Source: Alkalihalobacillus sp. CinArs1 (GTDB lineage: Bacteria; Bacillota; Bacilli; Bacillales; Guptibacillaceae). From it: a stretch of 64,000 nucleotides of DNA. Positions 32,213-42,491 of this stretch are shown here, in pieces. The position numbers and the translations under genes were made by a program. Under the pieces are notes generated by a model. It was not told where the DNA came from. It searched no databases and saw only the letters and a program-made list of their open reading frames with translations. The stretch spans positions 310,001 to 374,000 of the forward strand of contig NZ_CANDOB010000001.1 in assembly GCF_947387515.1 (NCBI RefSeq). Reading direction: 5' to 3'. Within the stretch, counting starts at the first letter, position 1; each line of letters starts with the position of its first letter.

Positions 32213-33253
32213 TTACCAGTGTTTGAAACTTCGATATCGCTCAGTTAATGTACTCGTAAGGTCATTCGCCAGAAAGCCTAAAAGACTCATCGAACGGTGA
32301 TATTCCATTCTCGTTGGTCCAAGTAAAGCGAGAGACCCCATACGTTTCCCTTCGATAAAGTAGTCTGCTGTCACGATACTACATTCCTGCATCGCCTCAA
32401 GATCATTCTCCTGACCGATTCTAACTTCGATCCCTTTCTTCTCAGGACGAAGGATGTTGTACATCAAATCATCCTGCTCAAAGGTGTTTAATAATAGTCT
32501 TACTTTCTCAACATCTTTGAATTCGGGCTGAGCTAGAATGTTCGTCTTACCGCCGTAGTACACTTTTTCTGCATTGGTATAGAGAAAAAGATTATCAAGC
32601 ATCGTATTCACTTGATTATAGTTTTCTATGTGTTTTTTCAAAACTGTAGCCATCTCTTGCATCATGGTCGATTTAAGTGATACTAATGGAACATCTTTAA
32701 GACGTTCGTTCATAATGTTAACGACCTTTTCGATATCAGACATGCTTACAGATGGTGGAATCTTAATGGTTTGATTCTCCACGTGGCCACTGTCAGCTAC
32801 CAGAATTACGACGGCCGTCTCTTTCGAGAGTGGTATGATTTGCACCTGGCGAAGCTTTGTTTCGAAAACCTCAGGACCAAGAATAATCGATGTATACTGT
32901 GTTAGTTCAGAAAGGATCTTAGCAGATTGCTGGATAACTTTCTCAACCTCGACCATTTTTTCTGCAAAAAGCGAGTGAATATCTTTCACATCACTGTTAG
33001 ATAAGACTGGCGGTGATAGAAGATTGTCTACATAGAAGCGATAGCCTTTTTCTGAAGGAACACGACCTGAAGAACTGTGAGTTTTCTCAATAAACCCCAT
33101 ATCTTCTAAATCTGCAAGCTCATTACGAATTGTAGCTGAACTAAACGTTACTTCTTTTCGCTTTGAGAGCGTGCGTGATCCTACAGCTTCAGCAGTTCGA
33201 ATGTAATCCTCGATCAAAATCTGTAAAATAAACAGTTGACGTTCAGTTAACAT
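32213..33253 (-). CDS. hrcA: heat-inducible transcription repressor HrcA
   Basis: HrcA binds CIRCE operators and represses class I heat-shock genes; it needs GroEL for activity. The 346-residue protein has an N-terminal winged helix (about residues 5-75, with AVGSRTLSKR and SSATIRNELADLE), a GAF-like domain and an insert domain. It is the first gene of its own operon, under a perfect CIRCE at 33270-33296, so it is autoregulated. Confidence 0.97.
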   Translation of the reverse strand: MLTERQLFILQILIEDYIRTAEAVGSRTLSKRKEVTFSSATIRNELADLEDMGFIEKTHSSSGRVPSEKGYRFYVDNLLSPPVLSNSDVKDIHSLFAEKMVEVEKVIQQSAKILSELTQYTSIILGPEVFETKLRQVQIIPLSKETAVVILVADSGHVENQTIKIPPSVSMSDIEKVVNIMNERLKDVPLVSLKSTMMQEMATVLKKHIENYNQVNTMLDNLFLYTNAEKVYYGGKTNILAQPEFKDVEKVRLLLNTFEQDDLMYNILRPEKKGIEVRIGQENDLEAMQECSIVTADYFIEGKRMGSLALLGPTRMEYHRSMSLLGFLANDLTSTLTERYRSFKHW

Positions 33254-33269
33254 CCTCTCATCACCTCTG

Positions 33270-33296
33270 TTAGCACTCTGTTTCCTCGAGTGCTAA
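33270..33296. promoter_or_regulatory. CIRCE operator upstream of hrcA
   Basis: The sequence is TTAGCACTC, nine bases, GAGTGCTAA: a perfect match to the consensus HrcA operator. It lies 17 bases before the hrcA start. A TTGACA hexamer lies about 40 bases further upstream on the minus strand, though the -10 box is not clear. Confidence 0.97.
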
Positions 33297-33421
33297 ATCT
33301 AATAATAAGGTAACAGAAAATTATTTTAGTTGTCAATGATTACGTTACGTGTTGTGGTCGTTGCTTTTAGACCCGCTTCTGAAACGCTGAACGGGCGATA
33401 CTTTTGACCGATACGAAACGG

Positions 33422-34573
33422 TTACACTGCAAGAAATTCCTGAAATACTTCATTTCCTAGGAAAAACCCTCGTTCTGTTAAAGCGATATGACTTCCTGTA
33501 TCCTTAAGCAGTTCCTTATCGATTAGATTTGTTAGCTGCTTACCGAAAACGGATTCGATTGACTGATTGTATTTTATCTCAAACGTTTGTTTTGATACGC
33601 CTTCTCTCATGCGAAGACCCATGAACATCTCTTCTTCCATCATCTCGCCCTTTGTAAGTTCATTTTCATCCATATAAGGGAAACCATGTTCATCGATCTT
33701 AGTCATATATTGTTTTAGAGGACCTGCGTTCGCACGTCTCACCCCATCAACATAACTATGCGCTCCAGCACCGATTCCGTAATATTCATTGTTCTTCCAA
33801 TACGTGATGTTATGTTGACTCTCATAACCAGGTAACGCGAAGTTGCTAATTTCATATTGATTGAACCCTTTTTCTTCCAAACGTCTAATCAGCTCAGCAT
33901 ACATCTCAGCTTCAGTTTCTTCAGTCGGTAGAGGTAGCTCACCTTTCCTCCATTGATTATAAAACACGGTTTTCTTTTCAACTTGAAGCGAATAAGAAGA
34001 AATATGAGTGATACCAAGTTTGACCGCTTCATCAATGGAACTTGAAAGCTGCTCTACCGTTTGTTCTGGCAGTCCAAACATTAGATCTAGAGAGAGATTG
34101 TCAAACCCTGCATGCTTGGCCATCGTTACGATCTCCCCGATCTCATCTACATTATGACCTCTTCCAAGACGTTTTAATAAAGAATCTTGAAACGCCTGCG
34201 CCCCAATACTAAGCCTGTTCACACCGTACTTTTTCATGATTTCTAGTTTACTTGGTGTAACACTACCTGGATTCGCTTCCATCGTGAACTCTAACCCATC
34301 TTCTACGTATGGCTGGAATCTGCTAGTCACTGAGTGCAGAAATTGTTCTAGCTGCTGATCGTTTAGAGCGGTAGGGGTACCTCCCCCAACGAAAATAGTA
34401 TTGATGGAAGATGTAGGAAAGCGATTGAGCGTCTTTTCCATCTCGATATCCATGTGGTCTAGATACTCCACCACAGGCTGCCCCTGCATAAACACTTTAT
34501 TAAAATCACAATAATGACATATATAATCACAAAATGGAATGTGTAAATAAACAGCGTTGACCATTTTAATCAC
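33422..34573 (-). CDS. hemW: radical SAM protein HemW (coproporphyrinogen dehydrogenase-like)
   Basis: HemW is a HemN-like radical SAM protein that acts as a haem chaperone for respiratory enzymes rather than as a coproporphyrinogen oxidase. The 383-residue protein has the radical SAM motif CDYICHYCDF near residue 15, the GGGTPTAL motif and the C-terminal HemN domain. It lacks the extra cysteine of true HemN after the motif (the residue is Asp-Phe). The start is a GTG or the ATG three codons later. It lies between lepA and hrcA as in B. subtilis. Confidence 0.93.
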   Translation of the reverse strand: MIKMVNAVYLHIPFCDYICHYCDFNKVFMQGQPVVEYLDHMDIEMEKTLNRFPTSSINTIFVGGGTPTALNDQQLEQFLHSVTSRFQPYVEDGLEFTMEANPGSVTPSKLEIMKKYGVNRLSIGAQAFQDSLLKRLGRGHNVDEIGEIVTMAKHAGFDNLSLDLMFGLPEQTVEQLSSSIDEAVKLGITHISSYSLQVEKKTVFYNQWRKGELPLPTEETEAEMYAELIRRLEEKGFNQYEISNFALPGYESQHNITYWKNNEYYGIGAGAHSYVDGVRRANAGPLKQYMTKIDEHGFPYMDENELTKGEMMEEEMFMGLRMREGVSKQTFEIKYNQSIESVFGKQLTNLIDKELLKDTGSHIALTERGFFLGNEVFQEFLAV

Positions 34574-34589
34574 TGCTTTCTAATCATAA

Positions 34590-34618
34590 TCTAAAGACCG
34601 CAGAAAATTCTGCGGTCT
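34590..34618 (-). terminator. terminator of lepA
   Basis: A 10-bp stem GACCGCAGAA / TTCTGCGGTC with a two-base loop, followed on the minus strand by TTTAGATTAT. Confidence 0.75.
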
Positions 34619-34667
34619 CCTTAACCTAATACTATAAAAATAACATGTCTTCTTCAAATAGAACGGG

Positions 34668-36500
34668 TTAGTTCTTCTTAGTATTATCTTGACGAAGAAC
34701 TGCCATGAAGGCTTCTTGTGGAACTTCGACTTTACCGACCGTCTTCATTCGTTTTTTACCTTCTTTTTGTTTCTCAAGCAATTTACGCTTTCGAGAGATG
34801 TCTCCCCCGTAACATTTTGCCAACACGTTCTTTCTAATTGCTTTAATGGTTGAGCGAGCAATAACTTTCTGTCCGATCGTCGCTTGAACCGGCACTTCAA
34901 ACTGCTGCCTAGGTATCAATTCTTTTAGCGTTTCAGTAATATCTTTACCACGTTCGTAAGCGAAATCTCTGTGGACGATGATGGAAAGTGCATCGATCGT
35001 TTCTCCATTAAGCAGAATATCCATCTTAACGAGGTTGGATGGCTTATAACCCATCATCTCATAATCGAACGAGGCGTACCCTTTTGTACTTGATTTTAGC
35101 TGATCAAAGAAATCATATACGATTTCAGAAAGTGGAATGTGATAAACGATGTTTACCCGCGTCTCGTCAAGGTACTGCATGTCGATGAATTCTCCACGTT
35201 TTCCCTGACATAGTTCCATAATTGCACCAACGTAATCGTTAGGCGCCATGATCGTAGCCTTTACAAACGGCTCTTGAACTTCAGTAATCGATTGGGCGTC
35301 AGGCATCAAGGCTGGATTATCGATAATCTTCTCTTCACCATCAGTCAACTTAACTTGATAAATAACACTTGGTGCTGTAGTGATGAGGTCGATGTTAAAT
35401 TCACGCTCTATACGTTCCTGGATGATCTCCATATGCAATAGACCTAAGAATCCGCAACGGAAGCCAAATCCTAAAGCTTGAGATGTTTCTGCTTCATATT
35501 GAAGAGAAGAATCGTTTAACTCTAGACGTTCGAGTGCCTCTCTTAAATCGTTATATTCAGCAGAATCTACTGGATAAAGCCCACAGTATACCATTGGATT
35601 CATACGGCGATAACCTGGTAGTGGTTTATCAGCAGGATTCTTTACGGATGTAATCGTATCACCCACACGGGAGTCTCCAACATTTTTAATCGCTGCAGTA
35701 AGGAAACCTACATCTCCAACTGTTAGCTCATCCTTTGACTGAGGCTTTGGCGTAAATACACCTAGCTCAGTAACTTCAAACTCTTTTCCAGTAGCCATCA
35801 TGCGAATTTTCTCGCCGACCTTAACGGAACCTTCTGTAATTCGTATGTAAGCAACTACACCACGATATGGATCATAGAGCGAATCAAAGATCAGTGCTTG
35901 AAGAGGGCCTTCCGGATCACCTTGAGGTGCAGGAACCTTCTCAACAACTTGCTCTAAGATTTCTTCGATTCCAATGCCGTTTTTAGCCGAAGCTAATACA
36001 GCGTCTGAAGTATCGAGACCGATTACATCTTCAACTTCTTGAGCAACACGTTCAGGCTCTGCACTCGGTAAATCGATCTTATTGATAACAGGTAAGATTT
36101 CAAGATCATTGTCTAGAGCAAGGTACACATTCGCTAGTGTTTGAGCTTCAATGCCTTGCGCTGCGTCAATAATCAACAACGCACCTTCACAAGCTGCAAG
36201 ACTTCTTGAAACTTCATATGTGAAGTCTACGTGTCCAGGTGTGTCTATGAGATGAAAGATGTACTCTTCGCCATCTTTCGCTGTATAAGTTAGCTGAACG
36301 GAATTCAGTTTGATTGTAATTCCTCTTTCACGTTCCAGATCCATTGCATCGAGCGTCTGGTCTTTCATTTCTCGTGCAGTGAGGGCGCCGGTTTTTTCTA
36401 ATATCCGATCGGCTAACGTAGATTTTCCATGGTCAATATGTGCAATGATGGAAAAGTTACGAATCCTCGACTGTCTTTCTAATTTCTGTTCACGGTTCAT
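34668..36500 (-). CDS. lepA: elongation factor 4 (LepA)
   Basis: LepA is a translational GTPase that acts during ribosome assembly or back-translocation. The 610-residue protein has G1 [10 protein letters not shown]3 DTPGHVDF and G4 NKID motifs, EF-G-like domains, and the LepA-specific C-terminal domain with [26 protein letters not shown]. The ATG at 36500 gives the usual N-terminus. It is downstream of yqxA. Confidence 0.98.
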   Translation of the reverse strand: MNREQKLERQSRIRNFSIIAHIDHGKSTLADRILEKTGALTAREMKDQTLDAMDLERERGITIKLNSVQLTYTAKDGEEYIFHLIDTPGHVDFTYEVSRSLAACEGALLIIDAAQGIEAQTLANVYLALDNDLEILPVINKIDLPSAEPERVAQEVEDVIGLDTSDAVLASAKNGIGIEEILEQVVEKVPAPQGDPEGPLQALIFDSLYDPYRGVVAYIRITEGSVKVGEKIRMMATGKEFEVTELGVFTPKPQSKDELTVGDVGFLTAAIKNVGDSRVGDTITSVKNPADKPLPGYRRMNPMVYCGLYPVDSAEYNDLREALERLELNDSSLQYEAETSQALGFGFRCGFLGLLHMEIIQERIEREFNIDLITTAPSVIYQVKLTDGEEKIIDNPALMPDAQSITEVQEPFVKATIMAPNDYVGAIMELCQGKRGEFIDMQYLDETRVNIVYHIPLSEIVYDFFDQLKSSTKGYASFDYEMMGYKPSNLVKMDILLNGETIDALSIIVHRDFAYERGKDITETLKELIPRQQFEVPVQATIGQKVIARSTIKAIRKNVLAKCYGGDISRKRKLLEKQKEGKKRMKTVGKVEVPQEAFMAVLRQDNTKKN

Positions 36501-36593
36501 CTATAATCACTCCTAAAGGCGAAACTGCGCTAGTATAGATTATAGCAATACCGCTGTCCATAATCAATTAGCAATCCTGCTGAACTCTTCATC

Positions 36594-36620
36594 AAAAAAA
36601 ACAAGCCACTTCTGTGACTT
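36594..36620 (-). terminator. terminator after yqxA
   Basis: Stem AAGCCAC / GTGACTT (36603-36609 and 36614-36620) followed on the minus strand by GTTTTTTTT. Confidence 0.8.
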
Positions 36621-36623
36621 ATT

Positions 36624-36971
36624 TTATTTAAAAAGAGAAAGAACTTCAGTAACAAGTGTCAGTATAAAAGTGAGCAATGTTTGAATCATAGAGGAAATTA
36701 CTCCACTGATCTTCGTCCCCAAATCACCCAATACATTAAATTCATTGGCATTCTCAAGGATCTTTTGCTTTTCTTCTATATCTTCATTGGTGATGGAAGT
36801 CCCAAGAATCTCAGCTTCCACTCCTTCTGATGCTTTCGTCAGCTGAAACGCGCCTGTCTCATCGCTTCCTTGCATTGTATTCATATTTTTTGAAGCTTGT
36901 TCCATTCCAAGTAAAACACCGAACAACAATAAAGAGATCAGCAGAAAGCACTTTAGAAAAAAGGCTACCAT
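36624..36971 (-). CDS. yqxA: YqxA-like protein (DUF3679)
   Basis: This 115-residue protein has an N-terminal membrane helix (about residues 2-22, ending FGVLLGMEQA) and a second hydrophobic C-terminal segment. The LLLFGVLLGMEQASKNMN pattern and the central GVEAEILGTSITNEDIEEKQ resemble YqxA (DUF3679), a small protein next to lepA in B. subtilis. The ATG at 36971 is seven bases from AAGGGG; the earlier ATG overlaps the site. The function is unknown, with a sporulation role inferred from the gpr context. In B. subtilis spoIIP lies between gpr and yqxA; here it does not. Confidence 0.8.
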   Translation of the reverse strand: MVAFFLKCFLLISLLLFGVLLGMEQASKNMNTMQGSDETGAFQLTKASEGVEAEILGTSITNEDIEEKQKILENANEFNVLGDLGTKISGVISSMIQTLLTFILTLVTEVLSLFK

Positions 36972-37041
36972 AGCCATACCCCTTCCGTATTAAATGCCTG
37001 TCCTATTCATTATGCGTATGCAAATTGTTACTCTTTATGAC

Positions 37042-38154
37042 TTAATGCGTGTACATGCCACTATTATTTTGATCGACTTCACTATGAAGAGCACTATTTA
37101 GTCCTCCAGAAATAACATTCGCCATATCTTCAATAAAAACATCGACTTCCTTTGGAGTAACCATAAGATTGTGCCCCATAGGAGCTAGCACTTCTTTGAT
37201 TAAATTTCGCTTTTCATGGTCTTCTAACGTGCCGACCATACCTAAGAACGTCTGACGCTTTTCTGCATCAGGAAGATCTTCTTCTGTATATGTCTTTTTC
37301 TCTCCAAAGGTCATCCCAGCAGGAGCAAGAGATTTAGATGGCTTATCTTTTTCCTTAAGTTCACGTCCAAAATGTTTCAAGATATAATCGATCGTATCAC
37401 TCGTAATCGATACAGCATCGACTACGGTTGGAATTCCGATCGCAATGACTGGAATACCGAGTGTTTTAAAGCTTAGCTCTTTCCTTTTGTTACCTACACC
37501 TGACCCCGGGTGGATTCCAGTATCGGAAACTTGAATAGTCGTATTTACACGCTCGATCGAACGAGAAGCTAATGCATCTACTGCAATAACAAAATCAGGC
37601 TTCGTTTTTTCAATAACGCCGTGAATGATGTCACTCGTTTCAATTCCTGTGATCCCCATCACTCCAGGAGTAATAGCACTCACAGGTCTAAAGCCTTCTG
37701 AAACTGTCTCTGGCTGTAATTCAAATAGATGCTTTGTGATCAATAAGTTCGAAACAACATTGGGTCCGAGTGCATCAGGCGTTACTTGTCTATTCCCAAG
37801 CCCAACAATTAAACAACTCGCGTCTTTTTTTATGCCCTGTTGATCAATAAATGCAGCGAATTCTTTTGCAAATACTTTCTGAACCGTTTCCTGAAGAGCT
37901 GAATCTTTTCTACGGATTCCTTGCACTTCAAACGTGATATAATGGCCAGCTTTTTTCCCTATTTCTTTCTCCCCTGCTTCTGTCACTTCAACCGTGGTGA
38001 TCTTTACCCCTTCTTGGTCTCTTTCCTTTACGATTACACCTTGTAGCTCATCTGGTTTTTCAGATTTCATTTCCTTTGCTTTTTTCTCTTTCACCATTTC
38101 CTGAGCTTCAACCGCTAAATCTGTTCTCACTTGGTACATATCTAAATCAACCAT
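37042..38154 (-). CDS. gpr: germination protease GPR
   Basis: GPR is the aspartic-type protease that degrades small acid-soluble proteins during spore germination. It is made as a zymogen in the forespore and self-processed near [10 protein letters not shown]. The 370-residue protein starts at the ATG at 38154, which follows AGAGGTGAGCC. Conserved stretches are [38 protein letters not shown] and [10 protein letters not shown]. It is read leftward, divergent from rpsT. Confidence 0.97.
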   Translation of the reverse strand: MVDLDMYQVRTDLAVEAQEMVKEKKAKEMKSEKPDELQGVIVKERDQEGVKITTVEVTEAGEKEIGKKAGHYITFEVQGIRRKDSALQETVQKVFAKEFAAFIDQQGIKKDASCLIVGLGNRQVTPDALGPNVVSNLLITKHLFELQPETVSEGFRPVSAITPGVMGITGIETSDIIHGVIEKTKPDFVIAVDALASRSIERVNTTIQVSDTGIHPGSGVGNKRKELSFKTLGIPVIAIGIPTVVDAVSITSDTIDYILKHFGRELKEKDKPSKSLAPAGMTFGEKKTYTEEDLPDAEKRQTFLGMVGTLEDHEKRNLIKEVLAPMGHNLMVTPKEVDVFIEDMANVISGGLNSALHSEVDQNNSGMYTH

Positions 38155-38311
38155 AGGCTCACCTCTAATTTCCATCTTTTAAATGTTAGCCTTTCCTTTG
38201 TATTAGCTTTTCATTCTCTATTGCATTTAGCCGATCTATTTGATAGAATGTTTTTTGTTCTATGCACGGATATGACATGGAATTGTGAAGCCTTGCAAGG
38301 AGGTGAAAGGT

Positions 38312-38578
38312 ATGCCAAATATTAAATCTGCGGTTAAACGCGTTAAGACTTCTTCAGATCGTCGCGCTCATAACATTGCGATCAAATCTGCAATGCGTTC
38401 TGCTATCAAAGACTTTGAAAACAAAGCTGAAGCAAAAGACGTTGATGCTGCTCAAACAGCTCTACGTGAAGCTTCTAAGCGCATTGATAAAGCTGCTGAT
38501 AAAGGAATCATCCATAAGAATTCAGTAGCACGTAAAAAATCTCGTCTTGCTAAAATGTATAACGAGATCTCCGCTTAA
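38312..38578 (+). CDS. rpsT: 30S ribosomal protein S20
   Basis: S20 is a primary 16S rRNA-binding protein. It has 88 residues, very rich in Lys, Arg and Ala, starting [20 protein letters not shown]. The ATG at 38312 follows GCAAGGAGGTGAAAGG. It is a single-gene rightward transcript between two leftward operons and ends in a strong terminator. Confidence 0.97.
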   Translation: MPNIKSAVKRVKTSSDRRAHNIAIKSAMRSAIKDFENKAEAKDVDAAQTALREASKRIDKAADKGIIHKNSVARKKSRLAKMYNEISA

Positions 38579-38592
38579 TTTCTAAAAATGTT

Positions 38593-38626
38593 AAAAGCTG
38601 TTGGGGGCAACCCCAACAGCTTTTTT
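38593..38626. terminator. bidirectional terminator of rpsT and holA
   Basis: A 14-bp stem AAAAGCTGTTGGGG / CCCCAACAGCTTTT with T runs on both strands; it overlaps the holA stop codon. Confidence 0.92.
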
Positions 38627-39647
38627 AAATACTTTTTATTTTCGTTAGAAGCAGCTCTAACAGTAATTTTTTCTCCATCTTTCCTGTTTTCATCTCATAG
38701 TCAGTCTCTGCAATTTGATCCAAAATAAATAAAAGCTGAGCTTCATTGAACGCTTTACTTTGCTGATGTGCAATCTTTACCGCATAAGGATGCAGCTTCA
38801 GCTGTGAAGCCATCTGTTTTTGACCATACCCTCGTTTAGCAAGCTCACTGACTTGATAGATGATACGAAATTGCCGTCCTATTAAAGATAAGATTTTAAT
38901 CGGTTCTTCATTAATCTTCAGCAAATCATAAAGAATACGAAAGGCTGTATTTAGATCCTTTCTCACGATACGATCGATTAGCGCAAAAATATCGTTCTCT
39001 AACGTCCTAGCGACTAATAGGTCGACGATGTCCTCGCTTACGGTTCCACCTTCGCCAACGTAAAGAGCCATCTTGTCAATTTCCTGTTGTAACAACATCA
39101 GGTGGCTACCGATGAGCTGTACGAGACGCTCTTCCCCTTCTTTATCCAAAGTTACGTTGAGCTCCTTCGCTCTTAGTTGAAGCCAATCTCCCAGGTGATG
39201 ATCTTGTAGAGCTTCGGCTTTTACAAAAGCTCCTGACTTTTTTAAGGATTTGACTAATTTTTTTCGCTCGTCCAATTTTTCATAAGGAGCTTCTATAATG
39301 AGAATAGTAAACGGTGAAGGATTCTCTGCATACTTTACAAGCACATCGATGTTATGTTCGACTTTGCTTTTATCTTTTACCGCAGTTAAGAAAGTAGGGT
39401 TTTTCAAAATGACAATTCTCTTTTCTCCTAAAAACGGCATCGTTTCTGCTTCTTCGATCGCTTCTTGAACTGGCGTCTCGTTCAAATCATATGTAGCTAA
39501 GCTAAATTCTCTTTCTTCCTCAGGAAGTCCTTTCTCAATAATTAACTTCACTAAATCATGAATTAAGAATGCTTCTGTACCCGTCAAAAGATAAACGGGG
39601 TCAAGATTGCCTTGTTTTATCTTCTTTTTAATTTCCGAAACGGACAT
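38625..39647 (-). CDS. holA: DNA polymerase III delta subunit
   Basis: HolA (YqeN) is the delta subunit of the clamp loader that opens the sliding clamp. The 340-residue protein from the ATG at 39647 (MSVSEIKKKIKQGN) has GGA or AGG-like upstream bases (GAGGTGTAGGATT). LYLLTGTE-like PVYLLTGTEAFLIHDLV and the C-terminal helical collar are typical. A longer frame begins at 39710 but adds residues absent from the family. It shares its terminator with rpsT. Confidence 0.93.
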   Translation of the reverse strand: MSVSEIKKKIKQGNLDPVYLLTGTEAFLIHDLVKLIIEKGLPEEEREFSLATYDLNETPVQEAIEEAETMPFLGEKRIVILKNPTFLTAVKDKSKVEHNIDVLVKYAENPSPFTILIIEAPYEKLDERKKLVKSLKKSGAFVKAEALQDHHLGDWLQLRAKELNVTLDKEGEERLVQLIGSHLMLLQQEIDKMALYVGEGGTVSEDIVDLLVARTLENDIFALIDRIVRKDLNTAFRILYDLLKINEEPIKILSLIGRQFRIIYQVSELAKRGYGQKQMASQLKLHPYAVKIAHQQSKAFNEAQLLFILDQIAETDYEMKTGKMEKKLLLELLLTKIKSI

Positions 39648-39927
39648 AATCCTACACCTCAATTTTCGTTTGTCCATTTCTATCCTAATTGGAGACATCG
39701 TTATTGGCAAGCATAAAAGGGAAGCCGGCTACAGACACCAGCCTCCCATTTATAGTAAACGCTGATGAGAGGGGCCTAGGACTCCCGCCCACCAACGATA
39801 TTCTGTTGTAGTAGATAGGATATCCTATGCAAAGATAAAGTATAGGTGACAACTCTTTACAGGAAAGGGAGCGAATTCATTGTTAATCCAATATTCTTCA
39901 AAATGACAAATCTCCCACACCACAATA
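39648..39927. other. gene-free spacer upstream of holA and yqzM
   Basis: No coding frame was found. An imperfect GC-rich inverted segment lies near 39720-39750, and a perfect 14-base palindrome ATAGGATATCCTAT lies at 39815-39828. The spacer must hold the leftward holA promoter and control elements for yqzM. Confidence 0.5.
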
Positions 39928-39956
39928 AAGACAACTCATATAAAACATGTTACAAT
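39928..39956 (+). promoter_or_regulatory. possible sigma-A promoter of yqzM
   Basis: AAGACA (39928-39933) is followed after 17 bases by TACAAT (39951-39956), about 95 bases before the yqzM start. Confidence 0.4.
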
Positions 39957-40050
39957 ATGGAATGAAATGCACCTGTATGATACCTTCTTACATAATGACT
40001 ACGAAGGTAGTTGATTGTTCATACTAACAGGGAAGCAGGAGGGAAGACTA

Positions 40051-40182
40051 ATGAACGAGTTCGAAAAAGATGTTCAGCATAAGTCCAATGATGCAGTTGA
40101 ATCAGCTGTTGGATTTGTTGTACCATTTCTATTCTTTTCCATCATTTTTTTCACAGCTGTGGCAATTAAAGCAATCAGCTAA
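40051..40182 (+). CDS. yqzM: YqzM family small membrane protein
   Basis: This 43-residue protein begins MNEFEKDVQHKSNDAVESAV and has one hydrophobic helix at about residues 20-40. It strongly resembles YqzM, a small protein next to comEC in B. subtilis. A good GGAGGGAAG ribosome binding site precedes the ATG. It converges on comEC and the two share a terminator. It has no known function. Confidence 0.88.
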   Translation: MNEFEKDVQHKSNDAVESAVGFVVPFLFFSIIFFTAVAIKAIS

Positions 40183-40210
40183 ATAGACTGCCTTGAGGCA
40201 GTCTATTTTT
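40181..40210. terminator. bidirectional terminator between yqzM and comEC
   Basis: AAATAGACTGCC and GGCAGTCTATTT arms around TTGA; the stem overlaps both stop codons. Confidence 0.9.
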
Positions 40211-42491
40211 CGTTTCTTTGACCGTGCCATGTCCCCCGTTTACCTAAGAGAAATTTGTAAGTGATCGTACCACTCTCATCCGTTCTCATCATCTTCACAC
40301 CTAGTTCTTTAAAGCGTGCAATCACATCGGGATGTGGATGTCCATAGCGATTATCTTTTCCTGCTGAGACTACCGCGATCTTTGGATCGACTCCACGAAT
40401 CAATTCTTCCGAACTCGATGAATCACTTCCATGATGCCCAACCTTAAGGATGTCAGCTTTTATGTTGTCATTCGAACTAAGCAACTCTTTTTCACCCACT
40501 TCTTCTATATCGCCTAAAAATAGCCAGCGATACTTTCCTAGCTCCGCATAAAGAACGATACTACCATCGTTTTCTTCTTTAACCTGTAAAGCTTGAACAA
40601 TCGAAAAGAACGCTCCACCAGAATTCCATTTTAATTCTTCACTTGCTTTTAACATTTTACTCCCCTTCTTATTCGCTAGTTGCATGATCTCTTTTTCAGT
40701 ATTCGTCTGTTCATCACTTCGATCCAACATTATATGCTTAACACTAATCTCATTCAAAATTGCTATCGTCCCACCCACATGATCAAAATCACCGTGAGTT
40801 AAAAGCAAAAGATCGATAGAACGTATGCCTTTTGATTTTAAATACGGTACGACTATGTCAGCGCCTACATCAAATTGGCTTTGTGGTTGCTCCCACCTTT
40901 CCTTCTCACCAAATACTGGTGTTCCACCAGTATCGATGACAATGGTTTGCCTTTGAAAAGGCAGTGTGATGATGATGCAATCACCTTGTCCAACATCTAA
41001 AAACGCAACTGTACCATAGGGGTTCATATACGGCAGCATATAGATTACGAAAATAACAGAAACCCACGCGATCATTCCCTTAATCACAGTCTTCTTTTCC
41101 CATATCAAGAGAACCAGATAGGTACTGATAAACACTAAGATGAGCACAATCATGGGAGGACTTCCAAAGATCAATGAGAAGTTGAACTGATTCAACCATA
41201 CGAATACACGATGAATGATCTCCACAAAGAAAGATAGGACGGCAGAACAAACTTGAAAGATTGAAGTAAGATGGAACAACCTTAAAATAGCCAATCCAAA
41301 TACAGCAGGAAGGATTACGACTGAGATTACGGGTACGTATAATATATTTAAAGGTAAGCTGAGGAGGGATATCTCATAAAAATGAAATAAAATAAGGGGA
41401 AGGGAAACAACTTGAGCCAACAGTGAAACGATAAACAATTGAGTGAATGGCGTTTGATACCTGTGGAAAATACTTTTTGAAGAGATGATCAAAGCAAATG
41501 TTATGAGAAAAGAAAGTTGAAACCCGATATGGTAAACAACAAAGGGATCGTAGATCAAAAGGAGTACACAAGCACTAGAAATGGCATCAAGCGGGTTAGG
41601 GGATCGTTTCATTCTTAAAATCATGGAGATAAACATCATCATGATCGAAGCTCTAACTACAGAAGGAGCAGCACCGGCAATAACCATGTAAATAGGACAC
41701 AAAAAGAACAGTAGCTCATATACACGCTCTCTTGTAAAACCTATACGAATAAGCACCCAAAACACCAGACCACACACGATTCCAACGTGCAAACCCGACA
41801 CGGCTAATACATGGCTTAATCCTAGTTCTCGATACGCTTTTTCTACATCAGGGTCCATTAAACCTCTTTCCCCAATCAGCAGGGAAGCTGATATGCCTTT
41901 TAATTCATCAGGATAGTGTTTCTCAATATCTACAAGTATTTCCTGTCTTATATTCTGAAAAAGGGTCCCTAGGGATTTAGGCGAGGGGTTACATTGAGGA
42001 AATTGATCAAGCTCATAAATCCAATGAATATGCTGATGTTGGAGATGTTTTTTATAATTAAATTGTGATGAAACACCCGGTGCCAGAGGGGCTTCTAATG
42101 CTCCTGAAAGTGTACAGGATGAACCTACCTTAAGACTTTTTAGGTTTTCCTTTTCGCGTTTTGAACTTATATAGTACACCACCATTAACTTCTCGTTAGA
42201 TATCGTTTTATATTCAAAAGAAAGCTTGGATCCATCGATAGTTGGGATCGAATGAACGTTTCCCATTATGCTCGATTCTTTTCCAGATAGATGCGTATTA
42301 TTTCGAGCATCACTAACACCGGCATAAGTATAAAAAGAGATAAAGGTAAGTAATACAAAAATGGATAAGCGAGGAGCTTTCCTCGCACACCATATAAGAA
42401 GGAAGGATAAGAACAAGATCGGATAAAGTGATTCGTTACTTGTGATGCCAGTCATTGCTGAGGCTGGTATTAACCATAGGTTACCTCTCAC
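40203..42491 (-). CDS. comEC: DNA internalization channel protein ComEC/Rec2
   Basis: ComEC forms the membrane channel for single-stranded DNA in transformation. The 762-residue protein has N-terminal membrane helices, an OB-like DUF4131 domain (about residues 60-170), the ComEC_N competence domain with SHVLAVSGLHVGI near residue 230, more membrane helices, and a C-terminal metallo-beta-lactamase domain with LLTHGDFDHVGG and VGHHGSDSSSS, a probable nuclease for the non-transforming strand. Its start overlaps comEB by four bases. Confidence 0.95.
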   Translation of the reverse strand: MRGNLWLIPASAMTGITSNESLYPILFLSFLLIWCARKAPRLSIFVLLTFISFYTYAGVSDARNNTHLSGKESSIMGNVHSIPTIDGSKLSFEYKTISNEKLMVVYYISSKREKENLKSLKVGSSCTLSGALEAPLAPGVSSQFNYKKHLQHQHIHWIYELDQFPQCNPSPKSLGTLFQNIRQEILVDIEKHYPDELKGISASLLIGERGLMDPDVEKAYRELGLSHVLAVSGLHVGIVCGLVFWVLIRIGFTRERVYELLFFLCPIYMVIAGAAPSVVRASIMMMFISMILRMKRSPNPLDAISSACVLLLIYDPFVVYHIGFQLSFLITFALIISSKSIFHRYQTPFTQLFIVSLLAQVVSLPLILFHFYEISLLSLPLNILYVPVISVVILPAVFGLAILRLFHLTSIFQVCSAVLSFFVEIIHRVFVWLNQFNFSLIFGSPPMIVLILVFISTYLVLLIWEKKTVIKGMIAWVSVIFVIYMLPYMNPYGTVAFLDVGQGDCIIITLPFQRQTIVIDTGGTPVFGEKERWEQPQSQFDVGADIVVPYLKSKGIRSIDLLLLTHGDFDHVGGTIAILNEISVKHIMLDRSDEQTNTEKEIMQLANKKGSKMLKASEELKWNSGGAFFSIVQALQVKEENDGSIVLYAELGKYRWLFLGDIEEVGEKELLSSNDNIKADILKVGHHGSDSSSSEELIRGVDPKIAVVSAGKDNRYGHPHPDVIARFKELGVKMMRTDESGTITYKFLLGKRGTWHGQRNEK

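Noticed and set aside
33297-33345. A complete sigma-A promoter for hrcA
   Set aside because: A TTGACA is present but TATTAT lies 23 bases away instead of 17, and the hexamer at 17 bases is a poor match. Only the CIRCE operator is certain.
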